38,670 bases of DNA from CAYMKL01 sp964390805 (GCA_964390805.1 CAYMKL010000065.1:1-38670), one strand, 5' to 3'; positions 22,581 through 30,842 are shown, counted from the first letter of the stretch. The notes: a model not told the origin generated them from the letters alone. Program-made: numbers and translations.

Positions 22581-22681
22581 CTTGCTCCTGCATCTGTGTC
22601 AACTTAAGCTCTGAGCCCCGTCCCCGGGGCGGCCCGGGGACGGGCCTTTGAGCCTTAAGTTGACACTAGTGCTTGCTCCTG
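22581..22681. mobile_element. Palindromic element flanked by a 10-bp direct repeat
   Basis: A long imperfect hairpin spans 22596-22666, with outer perfect arms GTGTCAACTTAAG / CTTAAGTTGACAC and a GC-rich inner stem. CTTGCTCCTG is present on both sides (22581-22590 and 22672-22681), as expected of a target-site duplication. Each end carries TTGACA pointing outward. It has no coding capacity and may be a palindromic MITE or REP-like element. Confidence 0.6.
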
Positions 22682-22755
22682 ATCCGTTTTATTCCGAATC
22701 CGTCGTAGTGTTTCGAAGTGCCCGTATTATGACACAAAACTACAGGGAAATCAAG

Positions 22756-22783
22756 TTGCGTCTATTCCAGAAGCTGGTATAAT
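22756..22783 (+). promoter_or_regulatory. Promoter of the PASTA kinase gene
   Basis: TTGCGT (22756-22761), 16-base spacer ending TGG, TATAAT (22778-22783), giving an extended -10. Leader of about 75 bases. Confidence 0.7.
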
Positions 22784-22864
22784 ATGTTGCGGTAGAGAAC
22801 CGCGGATTTGCAGAAATGCGCGGATCAAAAGCACGCAAAGGATGTTGATAGAAGAGTTTAGGAT

Positions 22865-24835
22865 ATGGATCGAGAAGATGGTGAGGTACTGAAACAGGAA
22901 ATCGTCCTGAACAAGCGCTACCGACTGCTGACCGAGATCGGCGCGGGGGCAATGGCCATCGTCTTCAGGGGCGAGGATACCTGGCGTGGTATGCCGGTGG
23001 CGGTCAAGGTGCTGCGCCAGGCCTACGTTGAGAACGAGGCTTTCTTGGCCCGCTTGCACAGCCAGGCTCAGGCGTTAGCCAGCCTGGTACATCCCAACAT
23101 CGTCGCCACCTACGAGATGGGCCAGGAGGGCGATTGTCATTACCTAGTGATGGAACTCGTGGAGGAACCAACCCTCAAAGAGTTGGTCCAGGTAGGTATC
23201 CCTTTTTCCATCGGGCAGACCCTGGATGTCGTCATGCAAATCTGCAATGCAGTAGGGCATGCCCACCGGTCGGGTATGGTGCATGGCGATATCAGGCCTC
23301 AGAACATCTTTGTCTCCGCTGATGGCCGGGTCAAAGTGGCCGATTTCGGGATCGCATTTGCACTTTCGGCAGCCTCCGTTGTCGAGGGGGAGATCGTATG
23401 GGGCACGCCTGACTACTTCTCACCGGAACAGGCAGCCGGCGAAAACGTGAGTCCAGCCTCAGATGTTTATTCTATTGGTATCCTCACCTACGAGGTGCTG
23501 ACAGGCGGACCGCCTTTTGAAGCCGAGACTGGCATGGGTATGGCTCTCAAGCATCTGAGGGAGGAGCCGGTTCCCCTGCGTCAACTGAATCCTGACGTGC
23601 CCCTGCAAGTGGAGCGGATTGTGCGGAAAGTATTGGCCAAGGAGCCTGCCGCCCGCTACCGCACGGCGGACCAGTTGGGGCGTATTCTGAACAGTTATAG
23701 CCGCTTGAGCGATGAGACTCTGGTTGTTCGGCGCCCCGCAGTTGTCAAGCCTCAGCCCCGCCGGGAAGAGCCCAGGGAATACGAAGCGACTGCCAGGCCC
23801 CGACTGCAGCGGCCCGAGCCAGAGAAGGAAGAAGCATATTACGAAGCAGAGGAGCGGGGCCGAGATTGGCTAGCCCTTTTCTTGTGGATAATCGCTGTTC
23901 TAGCTGTATTGTGCCTGATACCACTGGCACGACTGGTCTACCAGCGCTATAATGCGGCCGCCCCACAGCCTGCGGCCACTCCTGTCGCTGTTGTTACTCC
24001 TGCGCCTGACCAGGTACAGGTGCCGGACTTGGTCGGCCTGAGTCAGGAGGAAGCCCGGCGGTTGGTGGAAGAAGCGGGCTTGCAGTTAGCTATGGTAGGG
24101 GAGAGACACGATTCATCCATACCCGCTCTGAACATTATCTCCCAGACGATACCTGCTGGTGAGATGGTCAGGAAGGGAGAGACTATAGGAGTTGTCATAA
24201 GTCAGGGGCCGAACTTCATCACTGTGCCCGCGATAGAGGGCCTGCCGATGACGGCGGCAGAGCCTGGCTTGAGGGAGATGGGCCTGGGCATCTCTCAGAA
24301 GGGTATCTGGAGTAGAGACGCCGAGGGTACCATCCTGTCACAAGATCCTCCAGCGGGCTCCATTGTCTCCGAGGGAAGCGTGGTTACCCTGATAGTCAGT
24401 AGCGGCCCTAGATTGATGCTGGACGTCAATCTGGATAACAAGGTCCTCCTCAAGGCTTGCTATCTGGAGAGCGATAGCTTTAAGCCCGGTGAAAAGCTGC
24501 GACTAACCCTGTATTGGCGTGCTTTGCAGCCGATACAAGAGAACTACGCCGTCTTTGTGCATGTGGTCCGAGCCGATGGTTCGATCCTGACCCAGCGAGA
24601 CATTCAGCCGCGCGACGGATCCCACCTCACCAGTTCGTGGGTGACCGACGAGTGGGTTGAAGACCACCATGAGCTCTCTATTCCAGGTGATGCCCTTCCT
24701 GACATCTATTGGCTCAAAGTGGGCATGTACTCTCCGTCTACCATGCAGCGCCTGCCCGTGGTTGATCCTGGCGAAGCGACGGTGCTGCAGGACGGTGTTT
24801 TAGTTAAGGAGTTGCGAGTGGTTTCTGGGCAATAG
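22865..24835 (+). CDS. PASTA-domain Ser/Thr protein kinase (PknB-like)
   Basis: A 656-residue transmembrane kinase. The kinase domain covers residues 20-280: glycine loop GAGAMA (26-31), K48 in VAVK, DFG at 160-162 and 'GTPDYFSPEQA' as the APE region. It departs from PknB at three places. The alpha-C Glu is Q67, the HRD motif is HGD (140-142), and the following Lys is R144 (DIRPQN). The base D142 and N147 remain, so activity may be reduced or differently regulated. One membrane helix lies at 335-359. Two PASTA domains follow (384-450, 452-517), which in relatives sense peptidoglycan fragments. A C-terminal beta domain (520-656) is of a kind common in Chloroflexota. No phosphatase gene is adjacent. 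Confidence 0.88.
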   Translation: MDREDGEVLKQEIVLNKRYRLLTEIGAGAMAIVFRGEDTWRGMPVAVKVLRQAYVENEAFLARLHSQAQALASLVHPNIVATYEMGQEGDCHYLVMELVEEPTLKELVQVGIPFSIGQTLDVVMQICNAVGHAHRSGMVHGDIRPQNIFVSADGRVKVADFGIAFALSAASVVEGEIVWGTPDYFSPEQAAGENVSPASDVYSIGILTYEVLTGGPPFEAETGMGMALKHLREEPVPLRQLNPDVPLQVERIVRKVLAKEPAARYRTADQLGRILNSYSRLSDETLVVRRPAVVKPQPRREEPREYEATARPRLQRPEPEKEEAYYEAEERGRDWLALFLWIIAVLAVLCLIPLARLVYQRYNAAAPQPAATPVAVVTPAPDQVQVPDLVGLSQEEARRLVEEAGLQLAMVGERHDSSIPALNIISQTIPAGEMVRKGETIGVVISQGPNFITVPAIEGLPMTAAEPGLREMGLGISQKGIWSRDAEGTILSQDPPAGSIVSEGSVVTLIVSSGPRLMLDVNLDNKVLLKACYLESDSFKPGEKLRLTLYWRALQPIQENYAVFVHVVRADGSILTQRDIQPRDGSHLTSSWVTDEWVEDHHELSIPGDALPDIYWLKVGMYSPSTMQRLPVVDPGEATVLQDGVLVKELRVVSGQ

Positions 24836-25124
24836 AACACGGATCCCTTCGACAGCCCTTCACTAAGGTAGCCAGGATGCCTCCCAGCTTGCTGGGGGGA
24901 GGAATGGCCAGAGCGGGGGTTTGGGGGCGGCAGCCCCCAATACAATCATTCCGCTGGGAATGCCCCCCAGCTTGCTGGGGGGTGGTTTACTTCGACGTGT
25001 AAGCAAAGCGGCCTCAGTGCAGGCGACGGGGCCCAGGACAAGGCTCAGGACAAGCGGCGGGATTGACGGATTGAGTGACTTGGACCGAGAGGAATCCGCA
25101 AATCCTGCGCATCGGTGTTCTCAA
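24836..25124. other. Kinase-ftsH intergenic region with three hairpins
   Basis: No gene is supported. Hairpins lie at 24880-24902 (CCTCCCAGC/GCTGGGGGGAGG), 24921-24940 (TTGGGGGC/GCCCCCAA, perfect) and 24963-24982 (CCCCCCAGC, TT, GCTGGGGGG, perfect). None has a T-run. They may end kinase transcription or be GC-rich interspersed repeats like those at 104 and 6406. A GGACAAGGCTCAGGACAAG stretch near 25036 resembles a decayed copy of the TTCGA/GCTCAGG repeat. Confidence 0.55.
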
Positions 25125-25154
25125 TTGGCACTTTTAGCCAATCTCTGGTATAAT
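25125..25154 (+). promoter_or_regulatory. Promoter of ftsH
   Basis: TTGGCA (25125-25130), 18-base spacer ending TGG, TATAAT (25149-25154). Extended -10 as in the kinase promoter. Confidence 0.72.
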
Positions 25155-25208
25155 AGAGTACAGTAAAGAAGGCGAAAGCCAATTCTAATCACTTGACGGA
25201 GGAAAAAG

Positions 25209-27026
25209 GTGTTTGGTGGAAGGTTTAGAAATATCTTTGTTTACTTAATCATCTTGGTGGCAGCGGCGTTTCTGTTTCTCAATTTCTCTTCGCAGACGAA
25301 GAAAGTTGAGGAGATGCCTATTAGTGAGGTAGCTGCTGAGATCAAGGCAGGGAGAGTAGAGCAGATCATCATTTCAGGAGACTATTCTACTCTGGAGGTA
25401 GAGTTCAAGGACAAAAGGGAGCCGATAGTATCTCGCAAGGGGGACAGTGTAGATGTCGTCGAGACATTGCGAAATCTGGGTGTTAGCGAAGAGGAACTGG
25501 CGACGATTACCATTGATTACCAGCAGCCCAGTGGTTGGGCCAATTGGATAACTCTGCTTAGTGGTATATTGCCCGCTATCCTTTTCGTGGTTCTATTCTA
25601 CTTCTTGTTGCGCCAGGCCCAGGGCTCCAACAGCCAGGCTCTCTCCTTTGGCAAGAGCCGGGCTCGCATGTTCACCGGCGACCAGCCAACGATCACCTTC
25701 GAGGACGTGGCCGGTGTGGAGGAGGCGAAGGAGGAGCTGTACGAGGTGGTGGAGTTCCTCAAGGAGCCGGAGAAGTTCATCTCCTTGGGGGCCCGCATCC
25801 CCAAGGGAGTGCTCCTGGTGGGCGCGCCGGGTACGGGCAAGACCCTCATGGCCAAGGCGGTATCGGGCGAGGCGGGAGTGCCCTTCTTCAACATATCGGG
25901 TTCTGAGTTTGTGGAGATGTTCGTGGGTGTGGGAGCGAGCCGGGTGCGCGATCTCTTCGACCAGGCCAAGCGCCACAGTCCTTGCATCGTCTTTGTTGAC
26001 GAGATAGACGCCGTAGGGCGGCACCGTGGAGCTGGCCTGGGAGGCAGCCACGACGAGCGAGAGCAAACCCTGAACCAAATCCTGGTGGAGATGGATGGCT
26101 TCGACACCGATACCAATGTGATCATCCTGGCAGCCACCAACCGCCCCGATATTCTCGACCCCGCCCTCCTACGCCCAGGCCGTTTCGACCGCCGGGTGGT
26201 GTTGGACATACCCGATATAAAGGGGCGCGAGGGTATCTTAGAAGTACATGTCCGGGGCAAACCCCTGGCCAATGACGTGGCCCCGTCCGTGCTTGCCAGA
26301 CAGACCCCCGGCTTCGTGGGAGCCGACATAGAGAACATGGTGAACGAAGCGGCGATACTGGCAGCACGAGCCAACAAGAAGGTCATTGGCATGGAGGAGT
26401 TCGAGGAGGCCATAGAGCGGGTGCTCGCTGGCCCGGAGCGCAAGAGCAGGATCATCAGCGACGAAGAGAAGCAGATCATTGCCTACCACGAGGCCGGACA
26501 TGCTATGGTAATGGATAAGCTTCCCCATTCCGATCCTGTGCATAAGGTCTCTATCGTCTCGCGGGGAATGGCGCTGGGCTATACCATGCCCCTGCCTGAA
26601 GAAGATCGCTATCTGAAGCACCGGGCCAAGTTCAAGGACCAGTTGGCCGGCCTTCTCGGGGGGCGGGTAGCGGAAGAGCTGATGTTTAACGATGTGACCA
26701 CCGGAGCTGCCAGCGATCTGATGGAGGCCACCAGATTGGCCCGCAGGATGGTTTGTGAGTTCGGGATGAGCGAGAACCTGGGGCCGATGACTTTTGGCCA
26801 GAAGCAAGAGCTGGTGTTCCTGGGGCGGGAGATCTCCGAACGGCGCGATTACGGCGAAGCAGTGGCACAGGAGATTGACCGGGAGGTGCGGCGTTTTATT
26901 GAAGAGGCCCACAGCCGGGCCAAAGAGATCCTGACTACCTATCGGGACAAGCTGATAGCTCTCGCTCAACGCCTCATTGAAGAAGAGACCCTCGATGGGG
27001 CCGAGTTGCAAGCTATGCTGGCCTGA
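25209..27026 (+). CDS. ftsH: ATP-dependent zinc metalloprotease FtsH
   Basis: A 605-residue membrane-anchored AAA+ protease that extracts and degrades unneeded or damaged membrane and cytosolic proteins, working as a hexamer. Two membrane helices (about 8-25 and 112-135) flank a small outer domain. The AAA module has Walker A GAPGTGKT (205-212), Walker B 'IVFVDEIDA' and the arginine-finger region 'LLRPGRFDRR'. The zinc site is HEAGH (H427, E428, H431), with a later Asp ligand in the helical protease domain. The start is a GTG at 25209, supported by GGAGG six bases upstream; no in-frame ATG precedes the first membrane helix. Length and all motifs are normal. Confidence 0.96.
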   Translation: MFGGRFRNIFVYLIILVAAAFLFLNFSSQTKKVEEMPISEVAAEIKAGRVEQIIISGDYSTLEVEFKDKREPIVSRKGDSVDVVETLRNLGVSEEELATITIDYQQPSGWANWITLLSGILPAILFVVLFYFLLRQAQGSNSQALSFGKSRARMFTGDQPTITFEDVAGVEEAKEELYEVVEFLKEPEKFISLGARIPKGVLLVGAPGTGKTLMAKAVSGEAGVPFFNISGSEFVEMFVGVGASRVRDLFDQAKRHSPCIVFVDEIDAVGRHRGAGLGGSHDEREQTLNQILVEMDGFDTDTNVIILAATNRPDILDPALLRPGRFDRRVVLDIPDIKGREGILEVHVRGKPLANDVAPSVLARQTPGFVGADIENMVNEAAILAARANKKVIGMEEFEEAIERVLAGPERKSRIISDEEKQIIAYHEAGHAMVMDKLPHSDPVHKVSIVSRGMALGYTMPLPEEDRYLKHRAKFKDQLAGLLGGRVAEELMFNDVTTGAASDLMEATRLARRMVCEFGMSENLGPMTFGQKQELVFLGREISERRDYGEAVAQEIDREVRRFIEEAHSRAKEILTTYRDKLIALAQRLIEEETLDGAELQAMLA

Positions 27027-27063
27027 GTTTTCGGCTAGCCTTGCAGGCAAATACAGTCACAAA

Positions 27064-27098
27064 AAGAAGCGGAGCCGCACATTGCGGCTCCGCTTCTT
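27064..27098. terminator. Strong bidirectional terminator
   Basis: A 16-bp perfect stem (27064-27079 and 27083-27098) with a CAT loop, preceded by AAA on one side and followed by TATTT on the other. It serves ftsH (plus) and the acyl-CoA synthetase gene (minus), which converge here. Confidence 0.85.
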
Positions 27099-27126
27099 TA
27101 TTTCCTTAAGCATCACGCTTCACGTT

Positions 27127-28806
27127 TTACTGTCCCATCTTCTTCTTATCTTCCTCGACCAGCGCCCGCCGCAGGATCTTGCCCACCATGGTCTTGGGCA
27201 AGCTCTCGCGGAATTCGACGAACTTGGGCACTTTGTAAGGAGCCAGGTTATCCCGGCAGAAGGCGATGATCTCCTCTTCAGTGGCTGTCTCGCCTTCTTT
27301 GAGGACAACGTAGACTTTGACCCGATCACCTTTGCCTGCTACCGGGATGCCAGCGGCTGCTACCTCCAACACCTTGGGATGCTCGTACAACACGTCCTCG
27401 ATCTCGCGGGGGTAGATGTTGTAGCCGCCCGCGCCCAGGATCATGTCCTTCTTGCGGTCCACGATCTTGAAATAGCCGTCCTCGTCCATGACGGCGATGT
27501 CACCGGTGTGGAGCCACCCCGCCCTTAAGGTACTGGCTGTCTCCTCGGGCATGTTCCAGTAGCCCTTCATGACTTGTGGGCCGCGGATGCACAGTTCCCC
27601 GGCCTCACCAACGCCCAGCACCTGCTCGCCAGTTTCGGCGTCCACGATCTTGACTTCGGTATCGGGCCAGGGCACACCGATGGTGCCGACGCGGTTATCG
27701 CCCCAAATAGGGTTGGCGTGGGTCACTGGGGAGGCTTCGCTGAGGCCGTAGCCCTCCGCTAGCTTGGCACCCGTGAGTTCCTGGAAGCGCTTCTGTACCT
27801 CCACGGGTAGCCCGGCCGCGCCACTGACGCAGGCTTTGATGGAGGTGACGTCGTACTTGCTCAGATCTGGATGGTTGTTGATGGCCACGTACATGGCCGG
27901 CACGCCGGGATAGTAGGTTGGTTTGTGCTTGGTGATGTTCTTGAGCACGTCTTCCAGGTCGCGCGGGTTGGGGATGAGGAGCATGGCTGCGCCAATGAGG
28001 GTATCCATGTTCATGCAGGTGGTCATGGCGAAGCTGTGATACAGCGGCAGCGCGGTCAAGGACACGTCTTCGGCTTCCCCGGCATTGATCCAAACCTTGC
28101 ACTGGCAAGCGTTGACCAGGATGTTCTGGTGGGTCAACTGTGCGCCTTTGGAGACGCCGGTGGTGCCGCCGGTGTACATCAGCACCGCCGTGTCGTCCCA
28201 GGTGAGCTCCACGGGTTGGGGTTTGGCCGGCCCTTTGGCCAGCACGTCGGTGAACCAGTAGGTGTTGACGTCTCCAGAGATGTCCACGCGGTGGCCGCCT
28301 TTCTTCTCCCTGAACAGGGTGAAGAGTACTCTTAGGAGCGGCGGCAAATAAGTCTTGATGTTGGCCACGATGACGTGGCGCAGTTCGGTCTCCGCGCGGA
28401 TCTGCTTGATGAGAGGGTACATCATGCTGAGAGTGACGATGACCTCAGCGCCAGAGTCTTTGAGCTGGTGTCTCATTTCGCGGGCCGTGTAGACGGGATT
28501 ACAGGGCACCACGATGCCGCCGATGCGCAAGACGGCGTAATAGGCGATGGGGAACTGGGGGCAGTTGAGCAGGTGGATGGCCACCCGGTTGCCCTTCTTG
28601 ACGCCCAACCCCTGCAACGCGGCGGCGAAACGATCCACGGCTTCGTTGACCTCGCGGTAGGTGATTCTGGCGTTGTTGAAGATCAGCGCCGTGTGGTCGG
28701 GATACTTGCGCGCTGTCTCCTCCAGCACAGCGGGCATGACGGTCTCCGGATAATCAATGTGCTCCGGTATGTGGGGCTCGTAGAATTTGAGCCACGGCTT
28801 TTGCAT
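27127..28806 (-). CDS. Long-chain acyl-CoA synthetase (AMP-forming)
   Basis: A 559-residue ANL-superfamily enzyme that activates a fatty acid to acyl-AMP and then acyl-CoA. The P-loop motif 'MYTGGTTGVSKGA' and 'GYGLSEASPVTHANP' (adenylate-binding) are clear. 'GWLHTGDIAVMDEDGYF' with 'IVDRKKDMI' forms the hinge, and 'PKTMVGKILRRAL' carries the C-terminal catalytic lysine. A FadD-type long-chain acid is the usual substrate, but chain length cannot be read from sequence. Its ATG follows AAGGAGAGGAAGAA. Transcription starts at the strong promoter at 28950-28978, which faces away from the nuclease operon promoter. Confidence 0.9.
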   Translation of the reverse strand: MQKPWLKFYEPHIPEHIDYPETVMPAVLEETARKYPDHTALIFNNARITYREVNEAVDRFAAALQGLGVKKGNRVAIHLLNCPQFPIAYYAVLRIGGIVVPCNPVYTAREMRHQLKDSGAEVIVTLSMMYPLIKQIRAETELRHVIVANIKTYLPPLLRVLFTLFREKKGGHRVDISGDVNTYWFTDVLAKGPAKPQPVELTWDDTAVLMYTGGTTGVSKGAQLTHQNILVNACQCKVWINAGEAEDVSLTALPLYHSFAMTTCMNMDTLIGAAMLLIPNPRDLEDVLKNITKHKPTYYPGVPAMYVAINNHPDLSKYDVTSIKACVSGAAGLPVEVQKRFQELTGAKLAEGYGLSEASPVTHANPIWGDNRVGTIGVPWPDTEVKIVDAETGEQVLGVGEAGELCIRGPQVMKGYWNMPEETASTLRAGWLHTGDIAVMDEDGYFKIVDRKKDMILGAGGYNIYPREIEDVLYEHPKVLEVAAAGIPVAGKGDRVKVYVVLKEGETATEEEIIAFCRDNLAPYKVPKFVEFRESLPKTMVGKILRRALVEEDKKKMGQ

Positions 28807-28949
28807 TTCTTCCTCTCCTTTTGTAGTGAACTTCTAGACTGAGCGCTGGTAGCCTGTGCTGAATTGGTTTTCGTCCACCTCCCTTCGACTTGTAGCCTTC
28901 TCGGAAACGATCGCGGATGCGTGCATACGCGGCCAACTTTGATGCCAGT

Positions 28950-28978
28950 AGTATATCGCAGTCGGGGTTAATTGTCAA
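28950..28978 (-). promoter_or_regulatory. Promoter of the acyl-CoA synthetase gene
   Basis: Minus strand: TTGACA (28973-28978, perfect), 17-base spacer, TATACT (28950-28955). The -35 box is the end of the inverted repeat at 28973-29015. Confidence 0.75.
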
Positions 28979-29015
28979 GAGTCGGTGTGCAAATCCACAC
29001 GGCGGACTCTTGACA
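28973..29015. promoter_or_regulatory. Inverted repeat joining two divergent -35 boxes (putative operator)
   Basis: Perfect 11-bp arms TGTCAAGAGTC (28973-28983) and GACTCTTGACA (29005-29015), with an inner GTGTG (28985-28989) / CACAC (28996-29000) pair. Each outer end is a consensus -35 box, one for each strand. A dimeric regulator bound here would affect both promoters. Confidence 0.65.
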
Positions 29016-29038
29016 GATGCCGGAAGGTGTGGTACACT
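29010..29038 (+). promoter_or_regulatory. Promoter of the nuclease-candidate operon
   Basis: TTGACA (29010-29015, perfect), 17-base spacer ending TGG, TACACT (29033-29038). It drives the three genes from 29106 to 30621. Confidence 0.75.
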
Positions 29039-29105
29039 GTTGTTAGCCTGAAAGTGGGACTGTTTGCAGCACCGACGGCAAATCACCAGAAGTCAGTCGC
29101 TAGAT

Positions 29106-29921
29106 ATGATCACTACATCCATACAAATACAACTCCCCCCTGGTTTCGGCCCTGACCACGAGAGTGTTGTGATCGGCTATCTGGCGGGTCGCCTGTACGG
29201 GCGCGAGGCCTGGGCCAAAGCCTTCGAGGCGTTTGATCTGCTGGATCAGGCCTTGTTGGTCACAGCCCAAGGACGCTTTACTTTCCGCGCGCTTTATCAA
29301 CAGATAGTGGACTGGCAGATGGCGGATGCCTATCTTGGTGAATTGCTGACCCTGCCCGATGTGGGGCAGCAAAGCCCTGCCTTGTGGTCGCGCTTTGCGC
29401 GGCAGATCGTCAGTGAGTTTACGCAACGTGGATGGCGCCGATCAGATGTACCTGAAGTGCGCCTCTTGCTGAGCTACCTGCTATATTGGTGGGGCGCGTT
29501 CGCGCGTGGATACGCTTTGGAGGTGGAAGTCTTTCGTGACCTACGGAACAGCGGAGTCCGGTTTCAAGCACACAACTTGCTGGACCGCCAACAACGCTAT
29601 TCCCCCAGCGACCTGACAGTCAGTGGTATGGCTGGGGACATCAAGACCTCGATCTACTTCGTGCAGGCCGCAACGCTGCTTGTGCACGATTTCTACATCG
29701 TGCGTCTGTTTGTCCAAGGACATACGCGCACGCTGGCCGTGTTGCTTAGACCGGCGGCCTGGGACATAATTGACGGCGACACGGTGCCAGGACATCTGGA
29801 TACCGTTGTGGACCAGTTACCGGCCCCAGTGAGAATACGATATCATGGCCACGAATTGGTGGTGGTGGATTACGATGAGTGGAAAAGGCGCATCCTGCGC
29901 CTGCAAGGAGAAGCCCAATGA
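29106..29921 (+). CDS. Putative PD-(D/E)XK-fold nuclease, uncharacterised
   Basis: A 271-residue protein of no family I can name. Around residues 140-195 the order of elements suggests a PD-(D/E)XK nuclease: a helix with E/D ('ALEVEVFRDLRNSG'), a strand with D in 'SPSDLTVSG', then 'GDIKTSIYFV', where D-I-K gives the (D/E)XK signature. The N-terminal half is helical (MITTSIQ..., GREAWAKAFEAFDLLDQ) and could recognise DNA or a partner. The C-terminal strands ('HELVVVDYDEWKRR') are unassigned. A TTG at 29064 would also be in frame. I prefer the ATG at 29106, although no good ribosome site precedes either. The ATGA overlap with the next gene shows tight coupling. A defence, TA or DNA-processing role is inferred. 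Confidence 0.6.
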   Translation: MITTSIQIQLPPGFGPDHESVVIGYLAGRLYGREAWAKAFEAFDLLDQALLVTAQGRFTFRALYQQIVDWQMADAYLGELLTLPDVGQQSPALWSRFARQIVSEFTQRGWRRSDVPEVRLLLSYLLYWWGAFARGYALEVEVFRDLRNSGVRFQAHNLLDRQQRYSPSDLTVSGMAGDIKTSIYFVQAATLLVHDFYIVRLFVQGHTRTLAVLLRPAAWDIIDGDTVPGHLDTVVDQLPAPVRIRYHGHELVVVDYDEWKRRILRLQGEAQ

Positions 29922-30217
29922 ACCCAGAGACGTTTGCGGAGATGAGCGAGGCAGAATTTGATGCCTTGATTGACGGCTACATAGAGCGAGAGGCGGCCGG
30001 TTACGGTGAGATGCCCGCTGAAATCTTTTTCGACCTGCTGTTGGAACGTAGTGCAGCCAAGGCCAGCCAACCACTTAATCTGGAAGTCACCGTGGTAGAC
30101 GATCACCTGATCATCACCCCCGACCGGGAGACAAGTGACATTATCGTGCGTGGCAATGAGGTTCTGGTCGGCGAACGTCGTCTGGTGTTCCAACTGGCAG
30201 GGGTGGGCGAGCGGTAG
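29918..30217 (+). CDS. Small acidic protein of unknown function
   Basis: A 99-residue protein with an acidic helical N terminus (MSEAEFDALIDGYIEREAAG, FFDLLLER) and a C-terminal beta part (EVTVVDDHLIITPD, IIVRGNEVLVGERRLVFQL). Its ATG lies in the upstream stop (ATGA at 29918-29921) with AAGGAG seven bases before it, so it is co-translated with the nuclease candidate and is probably its partner or inhibitor. I recognise no catalytic motif. Confidence 0.65.
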   Translation: MNPETFAEMSEAEFDALIDGYIEREAAGYGEMPAEIFFDLLLERSAAKASQPLNLEVTVVDDHLIITPDRETSDIIVRGNEVLVGERRLVFQLAGVGER

Positions 30218-30267
30218 CCCTCCTGGAAGGCGAACTCTGCACTCGATCCAGTTCATCGAGGAGATCT

Positions 30268-30621
30268 ATGATCGTCTTAGGAAGTTCTGACACGAGCGAG
30301 CAGTACGCACCCCATGAACCGGAAGAGGAAGTGCTTTCGGTCGAGGACGCTTTCCGTGACGCGAAGCGCTCGGAAGGGGTGAGCACCATTGTGGGAAGAA
30401 AAGTGCCGGAGCGCAAAATCGTACACTCTCTTGAAGAGATGCCTGAATTCGCCTCTGAGGAGGAGGAACGGGCATGGTGGGCCACGCATGACCTGGCCGA
30501 GGAGTTGGGTACAGACGTGACGGAGGAGCATCACGCCCTGATTCGGCGACTGAAGGCGAAATACCGCTACGTGCCGAGCTATGTGTTGGAGCCAGAAGTT
30601 GCTCAACCCGCCACCTCCTGA
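30268..30621 (+). CDS. CopG-antitoxin-like small protein
   Basis: A 117-residue acidic protein. The segment 'MPEFASEEEERAWWATHDLAEEL' resembles the 'F-x-S-E-E-E-E ... W-x-T-H-D-L' motif of CopG-type antitoxins (PF12441-like) that pair with BrnT-type toxins. The N-terminal 45 residues are unlike that family, and the usual ribbon-helix-helix tail is not obvious after the motif. No BrnT is adjacent; the upstream genes are a nuclease candidate and a small unknown. It could be the antitoxin or repressor of that unit. GAGGAG lies four bases before the ATG. Confidence 0.6.
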   Translation: MIVLGSSDTSEQYAPHEPEEEVLSVEDAFRDAKRSEGVSTIVGRKVPERKIVHSLEEMPEFASEEEERAWWATHDLAEELGTDVTEEHHALIRRLKAKYRYVPSYVLEPEVAQPATS

Positions 30622-30702
30622 GTTCTGGGCTGGCAACTTCGCCTGGCCTCTAAAGACAGCTCAGAGCCTTGTCCCAAAATCGTGATGGTGCCAGACCGAG
30701 TA

Positions 30703-30731
30703 TTGCGTCTGAGCGATTTCTGTGGTATAAT
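30703..30731 (+). promoter_or_regulatory. Promoter of the giant secreted protein gene
   Basis: TTGCGT (30703-30708), 17-base spacer ending TGG, TATAAT (30726-30731), extended -10. It gives a leader of about 240 bases before the ATG at 30982. Confidence 0.72.
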
Positions 30732-30842
30732 ACGGTCGGATTTCATCACACACACATCGCTTTCACGAGGCTGACGAAAATTGAAGTGACTTAGCACGGG
30801 GGGACATGGCGATGCAGTCTGGCATTGACCTCTCGACGAATC

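Noticed and set aside
24921..25166. 81-codon plus-strand frame between the kinase and ftsH
   Set aside because: It runs over palindromic repeats and the ftsH promoter and has no ribosome site.
25598..27050. Minus-strand frames of 270-293 codons opposite ftsH
   Set aside because: They mirror the ftsH codons; ftsH has every family motif.
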